A DNA stretch of 50,783 nt from an uncultured Ruegeria sp. (GCF_947497005.1 NZ_CANMFF010000024.1:1-50783); one strand, 5' to 3'; numbered from the stretch's first letter, positions 17,913-25,847 are shown. The notes: a model not told the origin generated them from the letters alone. Numbers and translations: made by a program.

Positions 17913-18716
17913 TTAGTTGTTCAGAACGCAAACGCTCTTTGATCGCTGGAAATTTCGGTGGCACTCCCAGCGGTTTCCGGCCCTGTCCAAGTGGGCGTTG
18001 GCCGGTAAGTCTATGAAAACGCATCCACTGGCAGTTTCCGCATACCCGCGGTCACATTTCCAACCTTGTCCATGGGAGGCATCGTCAAAGTAAGCGTTCT
18101 CGGGAACAATAACCGGTTCACAAGCGCCAACTCGCTGGAAGTACCCGCGCTCGCATGTCCAGGGTTGCCCATAAGACGATCCATTCAGAAAGGCATTGGC
18201 TGGTACCATGATTGGGGCACAAATCTCACCTTCGGCCCGATAGCCCCGATTGCAAACCCAAACATCACCATAAGACTCGCCCGACAGGTACCCGTTGTCA
18301 GGTACTGCAACTTCCAGGCAAGTCTCGTCAATTTTCACGAAGCCGCGCAGGCACCGCCAACTTTTTCCTGAAGAGGCGAGATATCCGCCTTCGGGTACGG
18401 GTACTTCGACACAAGCCAGGCCATTTTCTTCTAGAAATCCATGCAAACAATCCCAGCCCCTGCCATAGGTCCTGTTTGTTGCGTAAGCATTCTGAGGGAC
18501 TATAATGGCGACGCAAAGGTCGTCTTCGATCCGGTAGGATCGGTCGCATTCCCATCCGTCCCCGTAACTCCTGGAGTGTGCATTCTCAGGCATGAGGGCG
18601 TCTGCAGATTGTGCGAACACAGGGAATGCGAATGACGCGAAGATACCAGCCAGAATGTACATTCTTACCGAAAGCCGTTCTGACGGTTTCTTTTTGGGCA
18701 ATTTTCTAGGTGTCAT
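17913..18716 (-). CDS. Secreted Cys-rich protein with seven tandem W-x-C repeats
   Basis: A 267-aa exported protein. After a basic N-terminus (MTPRKLPKKKPSERLSVRM) comes a hydrophobic signal segment (ILAGIFASFAFPVFAQS). The rest is seven units of about 33-35 residues. Each has a tryptophan, then x-Cys, then a Gly-Tyr/Phe turn and a second Cys about 12-13 residues on, followed by a VP-x-NA(Y/F) linker. Examples are WECDRSYRIEDDLC, WVCNRGYRAEGEIC and WKCDRGYAETASGC. Fourteen paired cysteines suggest one disulphide per repeat in the periplasm or outside the cell. No function is known to me. The ATG at 18716 has an AAGGGAGCC ribosome site. It lies 93 bp upstream of the DUF1611 gene on the same strand. 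Confidence 0.85.
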   Translation of the reverse strand: MTPRKLPKKKPSERLSVRMYILAGIFASFAFPVFAQSADALMPENAHSRSYGDGWECDRSYRIEDDLCVAIIVPQNAYATNRTYGRGWDCLHGFLEENGLACVEVPVPEGGYLASSGKSWRCLRGFVKIDETCLEVAVPDNGYLSGESYGDVWVCNRGYRAEGEICAPIMVPANAFLNGSSYGQPWTCERGYFQRVGACEPVIVPENAYFDDASHGQGWKCDRGYAETASGCVFIDLPANAHLDRAGNRWECHRNFQRSKSVCVLNN

Positions 18717-18750
18717 AACTGGCTCCCTTCTGACCTAATGGCATCGGCTT

Positions 18751-18957
18751 TTATTCTTGGGTTTCAGTTGCCCTGTTAAGGTCCTGTTGGGTGCGCCACG
18801 ACTCAGGCCGTTCGTCTCGTAGTGGTGGCACGTCTTCGTTCTCGATAGTTTGGATAGGGTGTCCCGTCAGTTCCGCTGATTGAACGGCCATCGTCATCAC
18901 AAAAGACAGCTTCTGCAGCGCCATTTCAGCCAACGGTTTTGGTGTGGCATGTTTCAT
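18751..18957 (-). CDS. Small hypothetical protein, 68 aa
   Basis: The start codon overlaps the stop of the upstream membrane-protein gene by 4 bp (18954-18957), the usual sign of a coupled operon partner. The sequence (MKHATPKPLAEMALQKLSFV, ending with a hydrophilic Glu/Arg-rich tail) has no recognised domain. In the inverted second cassette the membrane-protein gene is likewise followed with a 4-bp overlap, but by a different, longer gene (22710-23180). Confidence 0.6.
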   Translation of the reverse strand: MKHATPKPLAEMALQKLSFVMTMAVQSAELTGHPIQTIENEDVPPLRDERPESWRTQQDLNRATETQE

Positions 18958-19340
18958 CCCTTTTCCACCGTGTTTTCCGCGCGTTCCGGCGGCTTGTCGA
19001 CGTCAAGGCCGGCAAGACAAGCTTGAGCGATGTCACGGTCCGGAACATCCGTGCCCGGAATGGTTGCCCAGCCTGTCTCCATGACGGCATCGCGGCGTTT
19101 GTAGGTTGTGGCTTTTCGAATAGTGTCAATATGTGCAACCCGATCCGGATCCACGCGTGCCATATCGAGGCAGACCGGCACCATCGCCGCTATGACTTGG
19201 TTTCGAGCCATCGCCGTCGCTCTGGTATCTGCGGTTCCGCCAGTCACCCAACCGCCCCATGAAAATCCAACCACACCGACAAAGACCGCACCGATCACGG
19301 CCCCATAGATGCTAGGTTTCAGCCATTCAGGAGTGTTCAT
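18954..19340 (-). CDS. Small inner-membrane protein, cassette copy 1
   Basis: A 128-aa protein with one N-terminal membrane span (YGAVIGAVFVGVVGFSWGGW) and a soluble helical remainder with two cysteines (PVCLDMAR, IAQACLAGLD). No function is known to me. It has a paralog at 22327-22713 with the same length and the same opening NTPEWLKP/TTPEWLKP. The ribosome site CTGGAGGATTCGAA is strong and is conserved in the paralog's leader, as is the GCGAGGCGGCGCTTT block before it. The upstream partner (19384-19653) is also duplicated in the same order, so this is half of a two-gene cassette. Confidence 0.8.
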   Translation of the reverse strand: MNTPEWLKPSIYGAVIGAVFVGVVGFSWGGWVTGGTADTRATAMARNQVIAAMVPVCLDMARVDPDRVAHIDTIRKATTYKRRDAVMETGWATIPGTDVPDRDIAQACLAGLDVDKPPERAENTVEKG

Positions 19341-19383
19341 TTCGAATCCTCCAGCGGAGAAAGCGCCGCCTCGCTATCATTTT

Positions 19384-19653
19384 TCAGTCTGGGTCAATGC
19401 GCCGGTCCCGGCGCAGCGCCGTTTCTAGGTCTTTCTCGGTGATTGGACGCTGTTCGGTGCGACCAATCTGGCTCCCTTTCCCATGGACGACCAAGTAGGT
19501 CGCAGTCCGGCGAAAGGCCTCAAAGCTGAGGCTTTGCAAAAGCTCTTCTTCGACGACGATTTCATATTCGCCTGCGGCCAGCTCGTCCGAGTAGCCCGGC
19601 AATACAAACGCATTGGCAAAAGTCACCATCGATCTCGACGATCGCGTGCTCAT
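19384..19653 (-). CDS. Small conserved protein of the PAGEY family, cassette copy 1
   Basis: An 89-aa, mostly beta-strand protein. The core GYSDELAAGEYEIVVEEELL, then a segment FEAFRRTATYLVV and ITEKDLETALRRD are shared with the paralog at 22022-22288 and, more distantly, with 23197-23688. Such short proteins are, to my knowledge, uncharacterised. They look like a small beta domain that binds something common in stress clusters. The ATG at 19653 has a GGAGGTCGGGG ribosome site and matches the paralog's start. It lies 43 bp upstream of the membrane-protein gene and forms an operon with it. A candidate Crp/Fnr site lies 119 bp upstream. Confidence 0.78.
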   Translation of the reverse strand: MSTRSSRSMVTFANAFVLPGYSDELAAGEYEIVVEEELLQSLSFEAFRRTATYLVVHGKGSQIGRTEQRPITEKDLETALRRDRRIDPD

Positions 19654-19979
19654 CCCCGACCTCCAGACTGTCTGCGGGTCTTTCCCGCGCCATTGTCACT
19701 CACCACCAGATTCCAGGGGCTACATGGTCGAACGAACTCCCTCCTTGTATCTCATGATCATTCGACGGGCGCTGACGCATGTTAGTCTCGGCTACCGGAA
19801 TGCAATCTACCGAAGGCCCCTGGACCGCCAACTGAACTGACCTGTGTAAGGGCACCGCGACGAGCGATCGCGTAAAATTGGTTAAATCTGAAAATGCTCC
19901 ACCTGTGTGCGTCCAGAACTTCGTTTTGCCCGGTGCGTACTGGTCAAGAGCTGACCGTCAATAAAAGAGGAGAAAAAAG
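19654..19979. other. Divergent control region with candidate Crp/Fnr site
   Basis: This 326-bp gap lies between the minus-strand cassette (start 19653) and the plus-strand pair (start 19980). No gene was supported in it. It holds the partial palindrome at 19772-19785 and must carry both promoters. Confidence 0.5.
19772..19785. promoter_or_regulatory. Candidate Crp/Fnr-type operator 2
   Basis: CTGACGCATGTTAG, differing from the site at 15027 at one base. It lies between two divergent genes, 119 bp from one start and 195 bp from the other. Confidence 0.4.
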
Positions 19980-20405
19980 ATGGCTGAAAACAAAGCACTG
20001 GGTACTCGCCCACCTGAATTCGAACGCTTTCTCTATGCACCTGTCGGCGAAGACCGGAACGGATATGTCGTGACGGTTCTCTCGGCGCTTGCACGTCTTG
20101 GCCTCGATCCCTGGAACGAAACCGCCGAACTCGTGAAGTTGCGGCGGGAAGAAGCCTGCGCGCGGCTTGAGATCCTCCTTTCGAAATTCAGGGACGTTCC
20201 CGAGCTAAAGCAGGACCACAATGCCGTCGCGCAGGAATTGAGCCTGTTGCTTCCGGAAAGCCCACGAGTAACTCCTCTGACGCGGGTGAGCTCGACAGTT
20301 GCCAATGGTCGCTTGGTGTCCAGCGGTGCAATCTGGACGATACTCGCGATCGTCTTCGTCCTGATACAAATGCTATTCATCAATTCGCCAGGATCAGACG
20401 AATGA
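19980..20405 (+). CDS. Tail-anchored hypothetical protein, 141 aa
   Basis: A mostly soluble helical protein (residues 1-115) with a single C-terminal membrane helix (IWTILAIVFVLIQMLFI) and a short polar end, so it is probably anchored in the inner membrane with its body in the cytoplasm. No recognised domain. The ATG at 19980 follows an AGAGGAGAAAAAAG ribosome site, one of the best in the window. The next gene starts inside its stop codon region (4-bp overlap), so the two are coupled. Confidence 0.8.
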   Translation: MAENKALGTRPPEFERFLYAPVGEDRNGYVVTVLSALARLGLDPWNETAELVKLRREEACARLEILLSKFRDVPELKQDHNAVAQELSLLLPESPRVTPLTRVSSTVANGRLVSSGAIWTILAIVFVLIQMLFINSPGSDE

Positions 20406-20848
20406 CCTCTGCCCATCAAGCGCCCGTGGACCACCGGCGATCGATTGTGAAACCTGAGGTCACGTCGGCGATCGAAGACGCGTTCCTTTGGAGCCTTGAG
20501 GAGAGGTTCTGGACTAGTGGTCTAGATAGCGCGCGCGCGACGACTGCACAGAACGCCGTCATGATCTTTCCCTTTCCGCCCGGCATCCTTCAAGGCGAAC
20601 AGGTCTGGGACCACTTGCAACGGAATACAGGCTGGCGATCTGTTGTGATGACCGACCGCAATACGACGCTTCGCGGCAGCATTGCAATGCTCGCGTATCG
20701 CGTTTCGGCCGAGAAGGCCGGCGTGCCGATCTATGAGGCACTCTGCGCGTCCACATATTTGCAAGATGAGGACAATTGGCTTCGGATTTCGCACCAGCAA
20801 ACACCCGTGATCCCGACTGAGTTGCTCACCAAATTCGTTTGGTCCTGA
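20402..20848 (+). CDS. NTF2-like/DUF4440-like protein
   Basis: A 148-aa protein whose pattern (an N-terminal helix AIEDAFLWSLEERFWTSG, then a hydrophobic MIFPFPPGILQG, a central DRNTTLRGSIAMLAYRVSAE strand pair and a WLRISHQQTPV ending) fits the cone-shaped NTF2 fold. That fold serves as an enzyme or ligand-binding pocket or as a scaffold. The specific role is unknown. It is coupled to the tail-anchored protein upstream by a 4-bp overlap. Confidence 0.7.
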   Translation: MTSAHQAPVDHRRSIVKPEVTSAIEDAFLWSLEERFWTSGLDSARATTAQNAVMIFPFPPGILQGEQVWDHLQRNTGWRSVVMTDRNTTLRGSIAMLAYRVSAEKAGVPIYEALCASTYLQDEDNWLRISHQQTPVIPTELLTKFVWS

Positions 20849-21093
20849 TCCGTCCAATCCGCGGGCTGAAACAAGGTTTGCAGATCGGCGACAGTTGATA
20901 GAGTTGAAGAAAATAACTGCTGGTACGACCTGTGCAGGTTTTAAATGCCTTGTCATGTTCGAGCACCGGCGCAGTGCAATCTGTGGGCGTCGATCTCGCA
21001 GATTTCGGGCATGTCCTCCTCCTTTCCTGAAGGAGTGTGTTTGCATCGGGTCCAAAGCACCAGCTACTGCGCATTGTGAAAGGAAAAGCCAAT
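20849..21093. other. Gap before the permease remnant
   Basis: No supported gene in these 245 bp. Short frames lack ribosome sites. Confidence 0.4.
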
Positions 21094-21625
21094 ATGTTGA
21101 TACTCGATTTCCTTTCGGTCTTTCTGATAGCTGCCCAAATATTGGCTTTGTACCTAATCGCCTCAGATTTGATGATGAACAACACGCCGGTCGTCATTGT
21201 CTTAATCCCGGTGGCCATTCGATTGGCGCGAAGCCTCATTTTTTGCCGCAACACGCCTGCTGATCCCGCTATCATACATGGCGGTTCTTGGAGGAACTTG
21301 CACACTTATCGGGACTACAACCAATTTGCTGGTTGATGGTGTGCCGCAGGCATCGGGAATCGAGCCCCTTTCAATTTTCGAAATTATTCCGGTCGGGGTG
21401 GTTGCGGCAGCCACGGGCGGTTTGGCATTGCTCATGCTCGGGCCTTTTCTTTTGCCCGATCGCGGGGATATTGCCCGACTGGGCGCAGACAATGAAACAG
21501 CCTTCTTCACAGAGCTTCGTCCGTGAGAGGATTATCTGGGCGTGGGTCAGCGCATGGGCGGAATTTTTGACCTGAACCGGCGAGGCATGGAGATCATTGG
21601 TGTCCGGTCGCGATCCGGGGTAAAG
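21094..21625 (+). pseudogene. Decayed SLC13-type permease fragment
   Basis: The sequence encodes pieces of a protein closely related to the intact permease at 10185-11984. NNTPVVIVLIPVAIRLARSL is in one frame. After a frameshift near 21240-21270, GGTCTLIGTTTNLLVDG is followed by VPQASGIEPLSIFEIIPVG, LLPDRGDIA and FFTELRP, then a stop. Further on, in another frame, RGMEIIGVRSRSGVK matches RRGVEIVGIRARSGVK. The N-terminal helices, the end of the regulatory insertion and the second helix bundle are missing. It cannot make a transporter. Confidence 0.85.
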
Positions 21626-22021
21626 TGATCGAACTCAGGGCTATGCGGGTAAAGAATGCCACCTGCGGGCATCACCATTTCCTCCTTTTCAATGTTCTCG
21701 GATCTTGGGAGCGAACGTGCCGACTGACCGGGGCCTCCTCTGGCAAGATCAAAATGTTTCGGATTGTTTCGATCATACCCGCATCGCCTGGAGCACGCGC
21801 TGACGCAGATCAGCCGGTGTCCAAACTTCTGAAGTCAAGCATCAGGGCAGCTCCAAGGTTCGCCAGCACGGCCCGGGTCCCAGCGGCGCTAACATGGGTC
21901 AGCGCGCATCGCCCGGTTCTGGGATAATGTATGATGACCGCAAATGCAGGCTACCTCTCTGCAATCAGGATACGGCAGCCCTTGCAGCGCGGAAGGCACG
22001 TATACATCGCGGAGACCGGAG
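21626..22021. other. Gap with candidate Crp/Fnr site upstream of cassette copy 2
   Basis: No supported gene in 396 bp; frames here lack ribosome sites and recognisable products. The partial palindrome at 21800-21813 lies in it. Confidence 0.45.
21800..21813. promoter_or_regulatory. Candidate Crp/Fnr-type operator 3
   Basis: CTGACGCAGATCAG, close to the canonical TTGAC-N4-ATCAA-type Fnr/FixK box. It lies 209 bp upstream of the start of cassette copy 2. Confidence 0.4.
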
Positions 22022-22288
22022 ATGGCGCTGCGTTCAATCAGATCCACCGTGACCTTCCCGCGCCCGTTTACCCTATCCGGATATTCGGACGAGCTGCCTG
22101 CCGGTGAATACGAAGTATTGGTTGAGGAAGAACTTATCGAGACGCTGAGTTTCCCGGCTTACCGCAGAACAGCGATTTTCCTGACTATAAACGGCAAGGG
22201 GCGTTCGCTGGGCCGAACAGAAATGCGGCCAATTACCTGGACCGACCTGGAAACGGCACTTGGCCACGGCATTCAATGTGACACCTGA
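22022..22288 (+). CDS. Small conserved protein of the PAGEY family, cassette copy 2
   Basis: An 88-aa paralog of 19384-19653, here on the opposite strand. It shares STVTFPRPFTLSGYSDELPAGEY, the EEELIETLSFPAYRRTA block and the closing DLETAL. The ATG at 22022 (MALRSIRS) is set by alignment to the paralog and by a GGAGACCGGAG ribosome site; a longer frame from 21944 is rejected for lacking both. The membrane-protein paralog follows 38 bp later, as in copy 1. Function unknown. Confidence 0.8.
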   Translation: MALRSIRSTVTFPRPFTLSGYSDELPAGEYEVLVEEELIETLSFPAYRRTAIFLTINGKGRSLGRTEMRPITWTDLETALGHGIQCDT

Positions 22289-22326
22289 AGATAGCGAGGC
22301 GGCGCTTTGCCGCTGGAGGAACTACA

Positions 22327-22713
22327 ATGACCACTCCCGAATGGCTTAAACCCGGCCTCTACGGTGCCGTCATCGGCGCGGTACTTATTAGTGTAGCTGG
22401 ATTTTCTTGGGGCGGCTGGGTAACCAGCCGAACCTCGAACGACAGGTCCGTGGCTATGGCCCGTGAACATGTTGCCACCGCATTGGTGCCTGTCTGTCTG
22501 GACATGGCCCGATCCGATCCGGAACGGGCTGCCAAGATGGCGGCGATCCGGGCAGCCTCTACCTTCCGGCAGCGAGAGGCCCTGATGGCGGCTGGCTGGG
22601 TGACGATACCAGGCACAGAGACCCCGAACCGGGACATCGCGCAAGCCTGCCTTGCAGCCCTTGACGTAAACAAGTCACCGGAGCGTCCGGAAAACACGAT
22701 CAATGAAGGATGA
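22327..22713 (+). CDS. Small inner-membrane protein, cassette copy 2
   Basis: A 128-aa paralog of 18954-19340 with the same single span (YGAVIGAVLISVAGFSWGGW) and conserved PVCLDMARSDPERAA and IAQACLAALDVNKSPERPEN blocks. The GCTGGAGGAACTACA ribosome site parallels copy 1. It overlaps the next gene by 4 bp (22710-22713). No function is known to me. The conserved pair of cysteines in both copies may matter. Confidence 0.8.
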   Translation: MTTPEWLKPGLYGAVIGAVLISVAGFSWGGWVTSRTSNDRSVAMAREHVATALVPVCLDMARSDPERAAKMAAIRAASTFRQREALMAAGWVTIPGTETPNRDIAQACLAALDVNKSPERPENTINEG

Positions 22714-23180
22714 GCAGCGCCATGTCACCACCTCTGCCTGAAACAACCGATCTTGAACGGCGCGTTCTAGCCCATGAACGGGTTCTCCAGTCGCTCATTG
22801 CTTACATGTCGCACACGGAACCGCGTTTTGTTGAGCACCTGAAGAAGCGTTTTGTTGAGCCGATGGCCATGGTGCGGCACGAGCATGACCACCGGAACGC
22901 GGATGACTACGCGGAGGAGTTTATTCGCGCCGTGATGGCCCTTGGAGAAACGCAATTGCCAAAGGCGGTGAGCTCCAGCGTACTCGTTAAGCCATTGCAC
23001 CAACCGGAAAAGAGACAAACTTCGGCACACCCCTATTATCCCACTGCGCAAGCTGATCGTGTCCGTGTCAGAGAGAGGAATGGGATCTGGGAGGTCAAGG
23101 TGGATGGCGTATTCCACGGGGACTACCACGACAAGGGCAATGCTCTGGCAGCCGCAGCTTTGGCGCGCTTGTCGCTTTGA
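22710..23180 (+). CDS. Conserved hypothetical protein, 156 aa
   Basis: The N-terminal half is helical (LERRVLAHERVLQSLIAYMS and FVEHLKKRFVEPMAM, then DDYAEEFIRAVM). A proline-rich linker leads to a small C-terminal beta domain (VRVRERNGIWEVKVDGVFHG, then an alanine-rich helix) resembling short DUF2188-type domains. No function is known to me; the helical half looks like one found in other alphaproteobacterial stress clusters. The ATG at 22710 overlaps the stop of the membrane protein; an internal Met at codon 5 is an alternative. Confidence 0.75.
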   Translation: MSSAMSPPLPETTDLERRVLAHERVLQSLIAYMSHTEPRFVEHLKKRFVEPMAMVRHEHDHRNADDYAEEFIRAVMALGETQLPKAVSSSVLVKPLHQPEKRQTSAHPYYPTAQADRVRVRERNGIWEVKVDGVFHGDYHDKGNALAAAALARLSL

Positions 23181-23196
23181 TGAGAGGACTTCTCCT

Positions 23197-23688
23197 ATGA
23201 ACGAGCTAGTCAGAAAGTCAATTGCGGTTTTCGCCCGGCCTTTCAGTGTGCCTGACTTCGACGAGAGGCTTCCTGCAGGAGAGTATGACATTGAAACGGA
23301 ACTGTGTTCACCGCCCGACCAGCTGCACCCGGAAGTCTGGAAAGCATCTGTAGCGGTGAGGCTGCATTCTCCGGCATCCCACCCCGGCCTGGCGAGAACC
23401 TTGACCGTTTCACTGGCCGACCTCGATGACGCCCTGGCAAAGGACAAGCTGACCGGAAAAGATCTGGCCGAAATTTTCCTCGAAGAAATGCTGGCAGACC
23501 CGATGGTTCGGCTGGTGATGGAGGCCGACGGTGTTTCCGAGATGCAGCTTCGGCATCTCTACGCGGGCGGGCGCGCATCTCAGGCGGACAAAGAGACACG
23601 GGATGCGGATACAACAGGTACATCGCCACAAGAAAACTCACAAATACAGGCTGCTGAGAACGAAGGAATGCCGACACAGAGGGAATAA
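23197..23688 (+). CDS. PAGEY-family protein with C-terminal extension, 163 aa
   Basis: The first ~90 residues (SIAVFARPFSVPDFDERLPAGEYDIETEL, a central strand block and VSLADLDDAL) are a diverged member of the family at 19384 and 22022. A ~70-residue extension follows, ending in a Gln/Glu/Asn-rich, probably disordered tail. The ATG at 23197 has an AGAGGACTTCTCCT ribosome site and aligns with the paralogs; the longer frame from 23059 overlaps the upstream gene and is rejected. It follows 22710-23180 by 16 bp and precedes hflK by 75 bp, so one transcript from 22022 through hflC is likely. Confidence 0.8.
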   Translation: MNELVRKSIAVFARPFSVPDFDERLPAGEYDIETELCSPPDQLHPEVWKASVAVRLHSPASHPGLARTLTVSLADLDDALAKDKLTGKDLAEIFLEEMLADPMVRLVMEADGVSEMQLRHLYAGGRASQADKETRDADTTGTSPQENSQIQAAENEGMPTQRE

Positions 23689-23763
23689 GACACGTGGATC
23701 CACCCCGCCGACCGCCAGGGTCTGCGCCGAGTGCCGGTTTGCACGAGCAAGGGAGAAAACGAT

Positions 23764-24831
23764 ATGCCCGACCAGAACGGCGGCCCGGAAGACCGTGGGC
23801 CATGGCAAAGCAAACAGAATAGCAATCCTCCCGAGATTGACGATATTCTTCGTCAAGGCCGCGACCGCCTGAGCGGATTACTCCCTGAAGGGCGGCCGCC
23901 TCTGAGAGGGGTACTGGTTGCAGGAGCGATAGTCTTGGCGGCGGTTGCAGCTTGGTCTTCTTATTACACAGTCCCGAGCGACTCGGTCGCCGTTGTCCAG
24001 CGTTTCGGCAAATACATTGCTGAGGTTCCGCCTGGCCTGCATTTCAAATTCCCGTTTGGCATCGACGTTGCCACACTGGTGCCCGTGAAACGGCAACTGA
24101 AGCAGGAATTCGGATTCACCACGCCGGGCAGGAGTGATCCCTTCCAAAGCCCGTCAGACGGCCGACGTGAAACCGAAATGGTTACGGGAGATCTGAACGC
24201 CGCGCTTGTGGAATGGGTGGTGCAGTACCGGATCTCGGACCCCCTGAAGTTCCTGTTCGAGGTACGCGAGCCAAGCGCGACTTTGCGCTACGTCTCTGAG
24301 TCGGTGATGCGCGAGGTCGTTGGAGACCGCACGGTTGACGAGGTCATTACCATCGGCCGGCAAGAGATCGAGAGCGAGGCACTTTTTAAGATGCAGGCTC
24401 TGTCCACGAAATACGCCATGGGCATCAGTATCGACCAGGTGCAGCTGAAGAACATCAACCCGCCGGGGCCTGTTCAGGCGTCATTCAATGAGGTCAACCA
24501 GGCACAGCAGGAAAAGGAACGCCTGATCAATGAGGCGCGCCGCGAGTACAACAAAGTCATTCCGCTGGCCGAGGGCGAGAAAGATCAGCGGATTCGAGAG
24601 GCTGACGGTTATCGCCTGAAACGCATCAACGAGGCGGAAGGCGACGCTGCGCGGTTCACCGCGCTTTTGGCCGAATACGTCAAGGCACCAGAGGTCACGA
24701 GGCGGCGGATATACATAGAAACCCTCCAGGATGTTCTGCCCACAATCCTGTCAAAAATCATTGTCGAAGGATCGACTGCGAGCATCCTGCCGCTTTTGAA
24801 CCTCGACAGGCTTCAGGAGGATCCGTCATGA
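23764..24831 (+). CDS. hflK: HflK, membrane SPFH-domain protease modulator
   Basis: HflK with HflC forms a large inner-membrane, periplasm-facing assembly that surrounds and modulates the FtsH protease and helps membrane-protein quality control. This 355-aa protein has a cytoplasmic Pro/Gly-rich N-terminus, one membrane helix (GVLVAGAIVLAAVAAWSSYY), the SPFH/band-7 domain (VPSDSVAVVQRFGKYIAEVPPG onward) and a long helical region ending in the YIETLQDVLPTILSKIIVEG segment. The start is ATG 23764 (MPDQNGGPEDRGPW) after AGGGAGAAAACG; an upstream codon at 23731 is rejected. It overlaps hflC by 4 bp. The FtsH partner is not in this window and would have to be chromosomal. Confidence 0.92.
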   Translation: MPDQNGGPEDRGPWQSKQNSNPPEIDDILRQGRDRLSGLLPEGRPPLRGVLVAGAIVLAAVAAWSSYYTVPSDSVAVVQRFGKYIAEVPPGLHFKFPFGIDVATLVPVKRQLKQEFGFTTPGRSDPFQSPSDGRRETEMVTGDLNAALVEWVVQYRISDPLKFLFEVREPSATLRYVSESVMREVVGDRTVDEVITIGRQEIESEALFKMQALSTKYAMGISIDQVQLKNINPPGPVQASFNEVNQAQQEKERLINEARREYNKVIPLAEGEKDQRIREADGYRLKRINEAEGDAARFTALLAEYVKAPEVTRRRIYIETLQDVLPTILSKIIVEGSTASILPLLNLDRLQEDPS

Positions 24832-25847
24832 GCATCAGACTGGGTCTCATTGCAGGGATTGCGGCTGCAGTTGGCGTGATTGCCTCCGGTTCCCTCTACA
24901 CAGTTGGCGAAGTCGAACAGGCCATTATCACCCAATTCGGCAAACCCGTGGGAGAACCAGTTATAACGGCCGGTTTAAAGCTAAAGCTGCCCATCGTTCA
25001 GGAAGTCAACCGGATCGACCGCCGGGTTCTTGAGTGGGATGGCAATCCGTCCGACATGCCCACCAAGGACAAGCTCTACATTTCCGTCGATCTTTTCGCC
25101 CGCTGGAAAATCACCGACCCGTTGCAATATTTCCTGCGGCTGCGCGATGAGCGCAGCGCGCAATCCCGACTAGACGATATTCTCGGCAGCGAAACCCGCA
25201 ATGCCGTCGCAAAACACGAGTTGATAGAGATTATCCGGACTACGAAAGGCCGGATCCCGCTGCGGGACACGCTTCTAACCGATGAGGAGCGTGCGCAGGA
25301 CATAGGTTCTCTGGTTCCTATCCAGAAAGGCCGCGCACTCGTGGAACAGGAGATTTTCGCAGCCGCCTCAGAGAAGGTTCGTGTATTTGGGATCGAGCTT
25401 CTCGATATCCGTTTCAAGCGGATCAATTACAATGAGAGTGTGCGTCCGAAGATCTATGACCGCATGATCTCCGAGCGTCGCCAGATCGCTGAACGTTTTC
25501 TTTCCGAAGGCAATGGCGAAGCCGCGCGAATTCGCGGCAACCGGGTTCGCGATCTGAACAAGATACAATCTGAAGCGTATCGCGCCGTCGAGGAAATCCG
25601 CGGCGTGGCTGACGCCTCGGCGGCTGCGATCTACGCAAAAGCCTACAACATCGACGCCCAAGCAGCCGAATTCTATGCGTTTACCCGGACAATGCAGGCC
25701 TACAAGGACATGATTTCAGGCGGAACGACGCTGGTCCTGACAACCGATAGCGAACTTTTCAGGTTCCTGAGAGGAATGGACGCCGGAGAGCCGTCTGGAA
25801 GTACATCTCCTCCCCCTCCCGGCCTGACGGCTGCGGCCGAACGCTGA
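24828..25847 (+). CDS. hflC: HflC, partner of HflK
   Basis: A 339-aa SPFH protein with an N-terminal membrane helix (LIAGIAAAVGVIASGSLYTV), the band-7 start VGEVEQAIITQFGKPVGEP, the conserved NRIDRRVLEWDG and DLFARWKITDP segments, and a C-terminal coiled coil with the FRFLRGMDAGE end. Length is normal. The start overlaps the hflK stop by 4 bp, giving coupled translation for a 1:1 complex. A plasmid- or transposon-borne hflKC pair would add a second or diverged copy of the FtsH-modulating shell to the cell. Confidence 0.93.
   Translation: MSIRLGLIAGIAAAVGVIASGSLYTVGEVEQAIITQFGKPVGEPVITAGLKLKLPIVQEVNRIDRRVLEWDGNPSDMPTKDKLYISVDLFARWKITDPLQYFLRLRDERSAQSRLDDILGSETRNAVAKHELIEIIRTTKGRIPLRDTLLTDEERAQDIGSLVPIQKGRALVEQEIFAAASEKVRVFGIELLDIRFKRINYNESVRPKIYDRMISERRQIAERFLSEGNGEAARIRGNRVRDLNKIQSEAYRAVEEIRGVADASAAAIYAKAYNIDAQAAEFYAFTRTMQAYKDMISGGTTLVLTTDSELFRFLRGMDAGEPSGSTSPPPPGLTAAAER

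Noticed and set aside
21625..21927. 100-aa plus-strand frame after the permease remnant
   Set aside because: No ribosome site, atypical composition, no recognisable product, and it contains the candidate operator at 21800.
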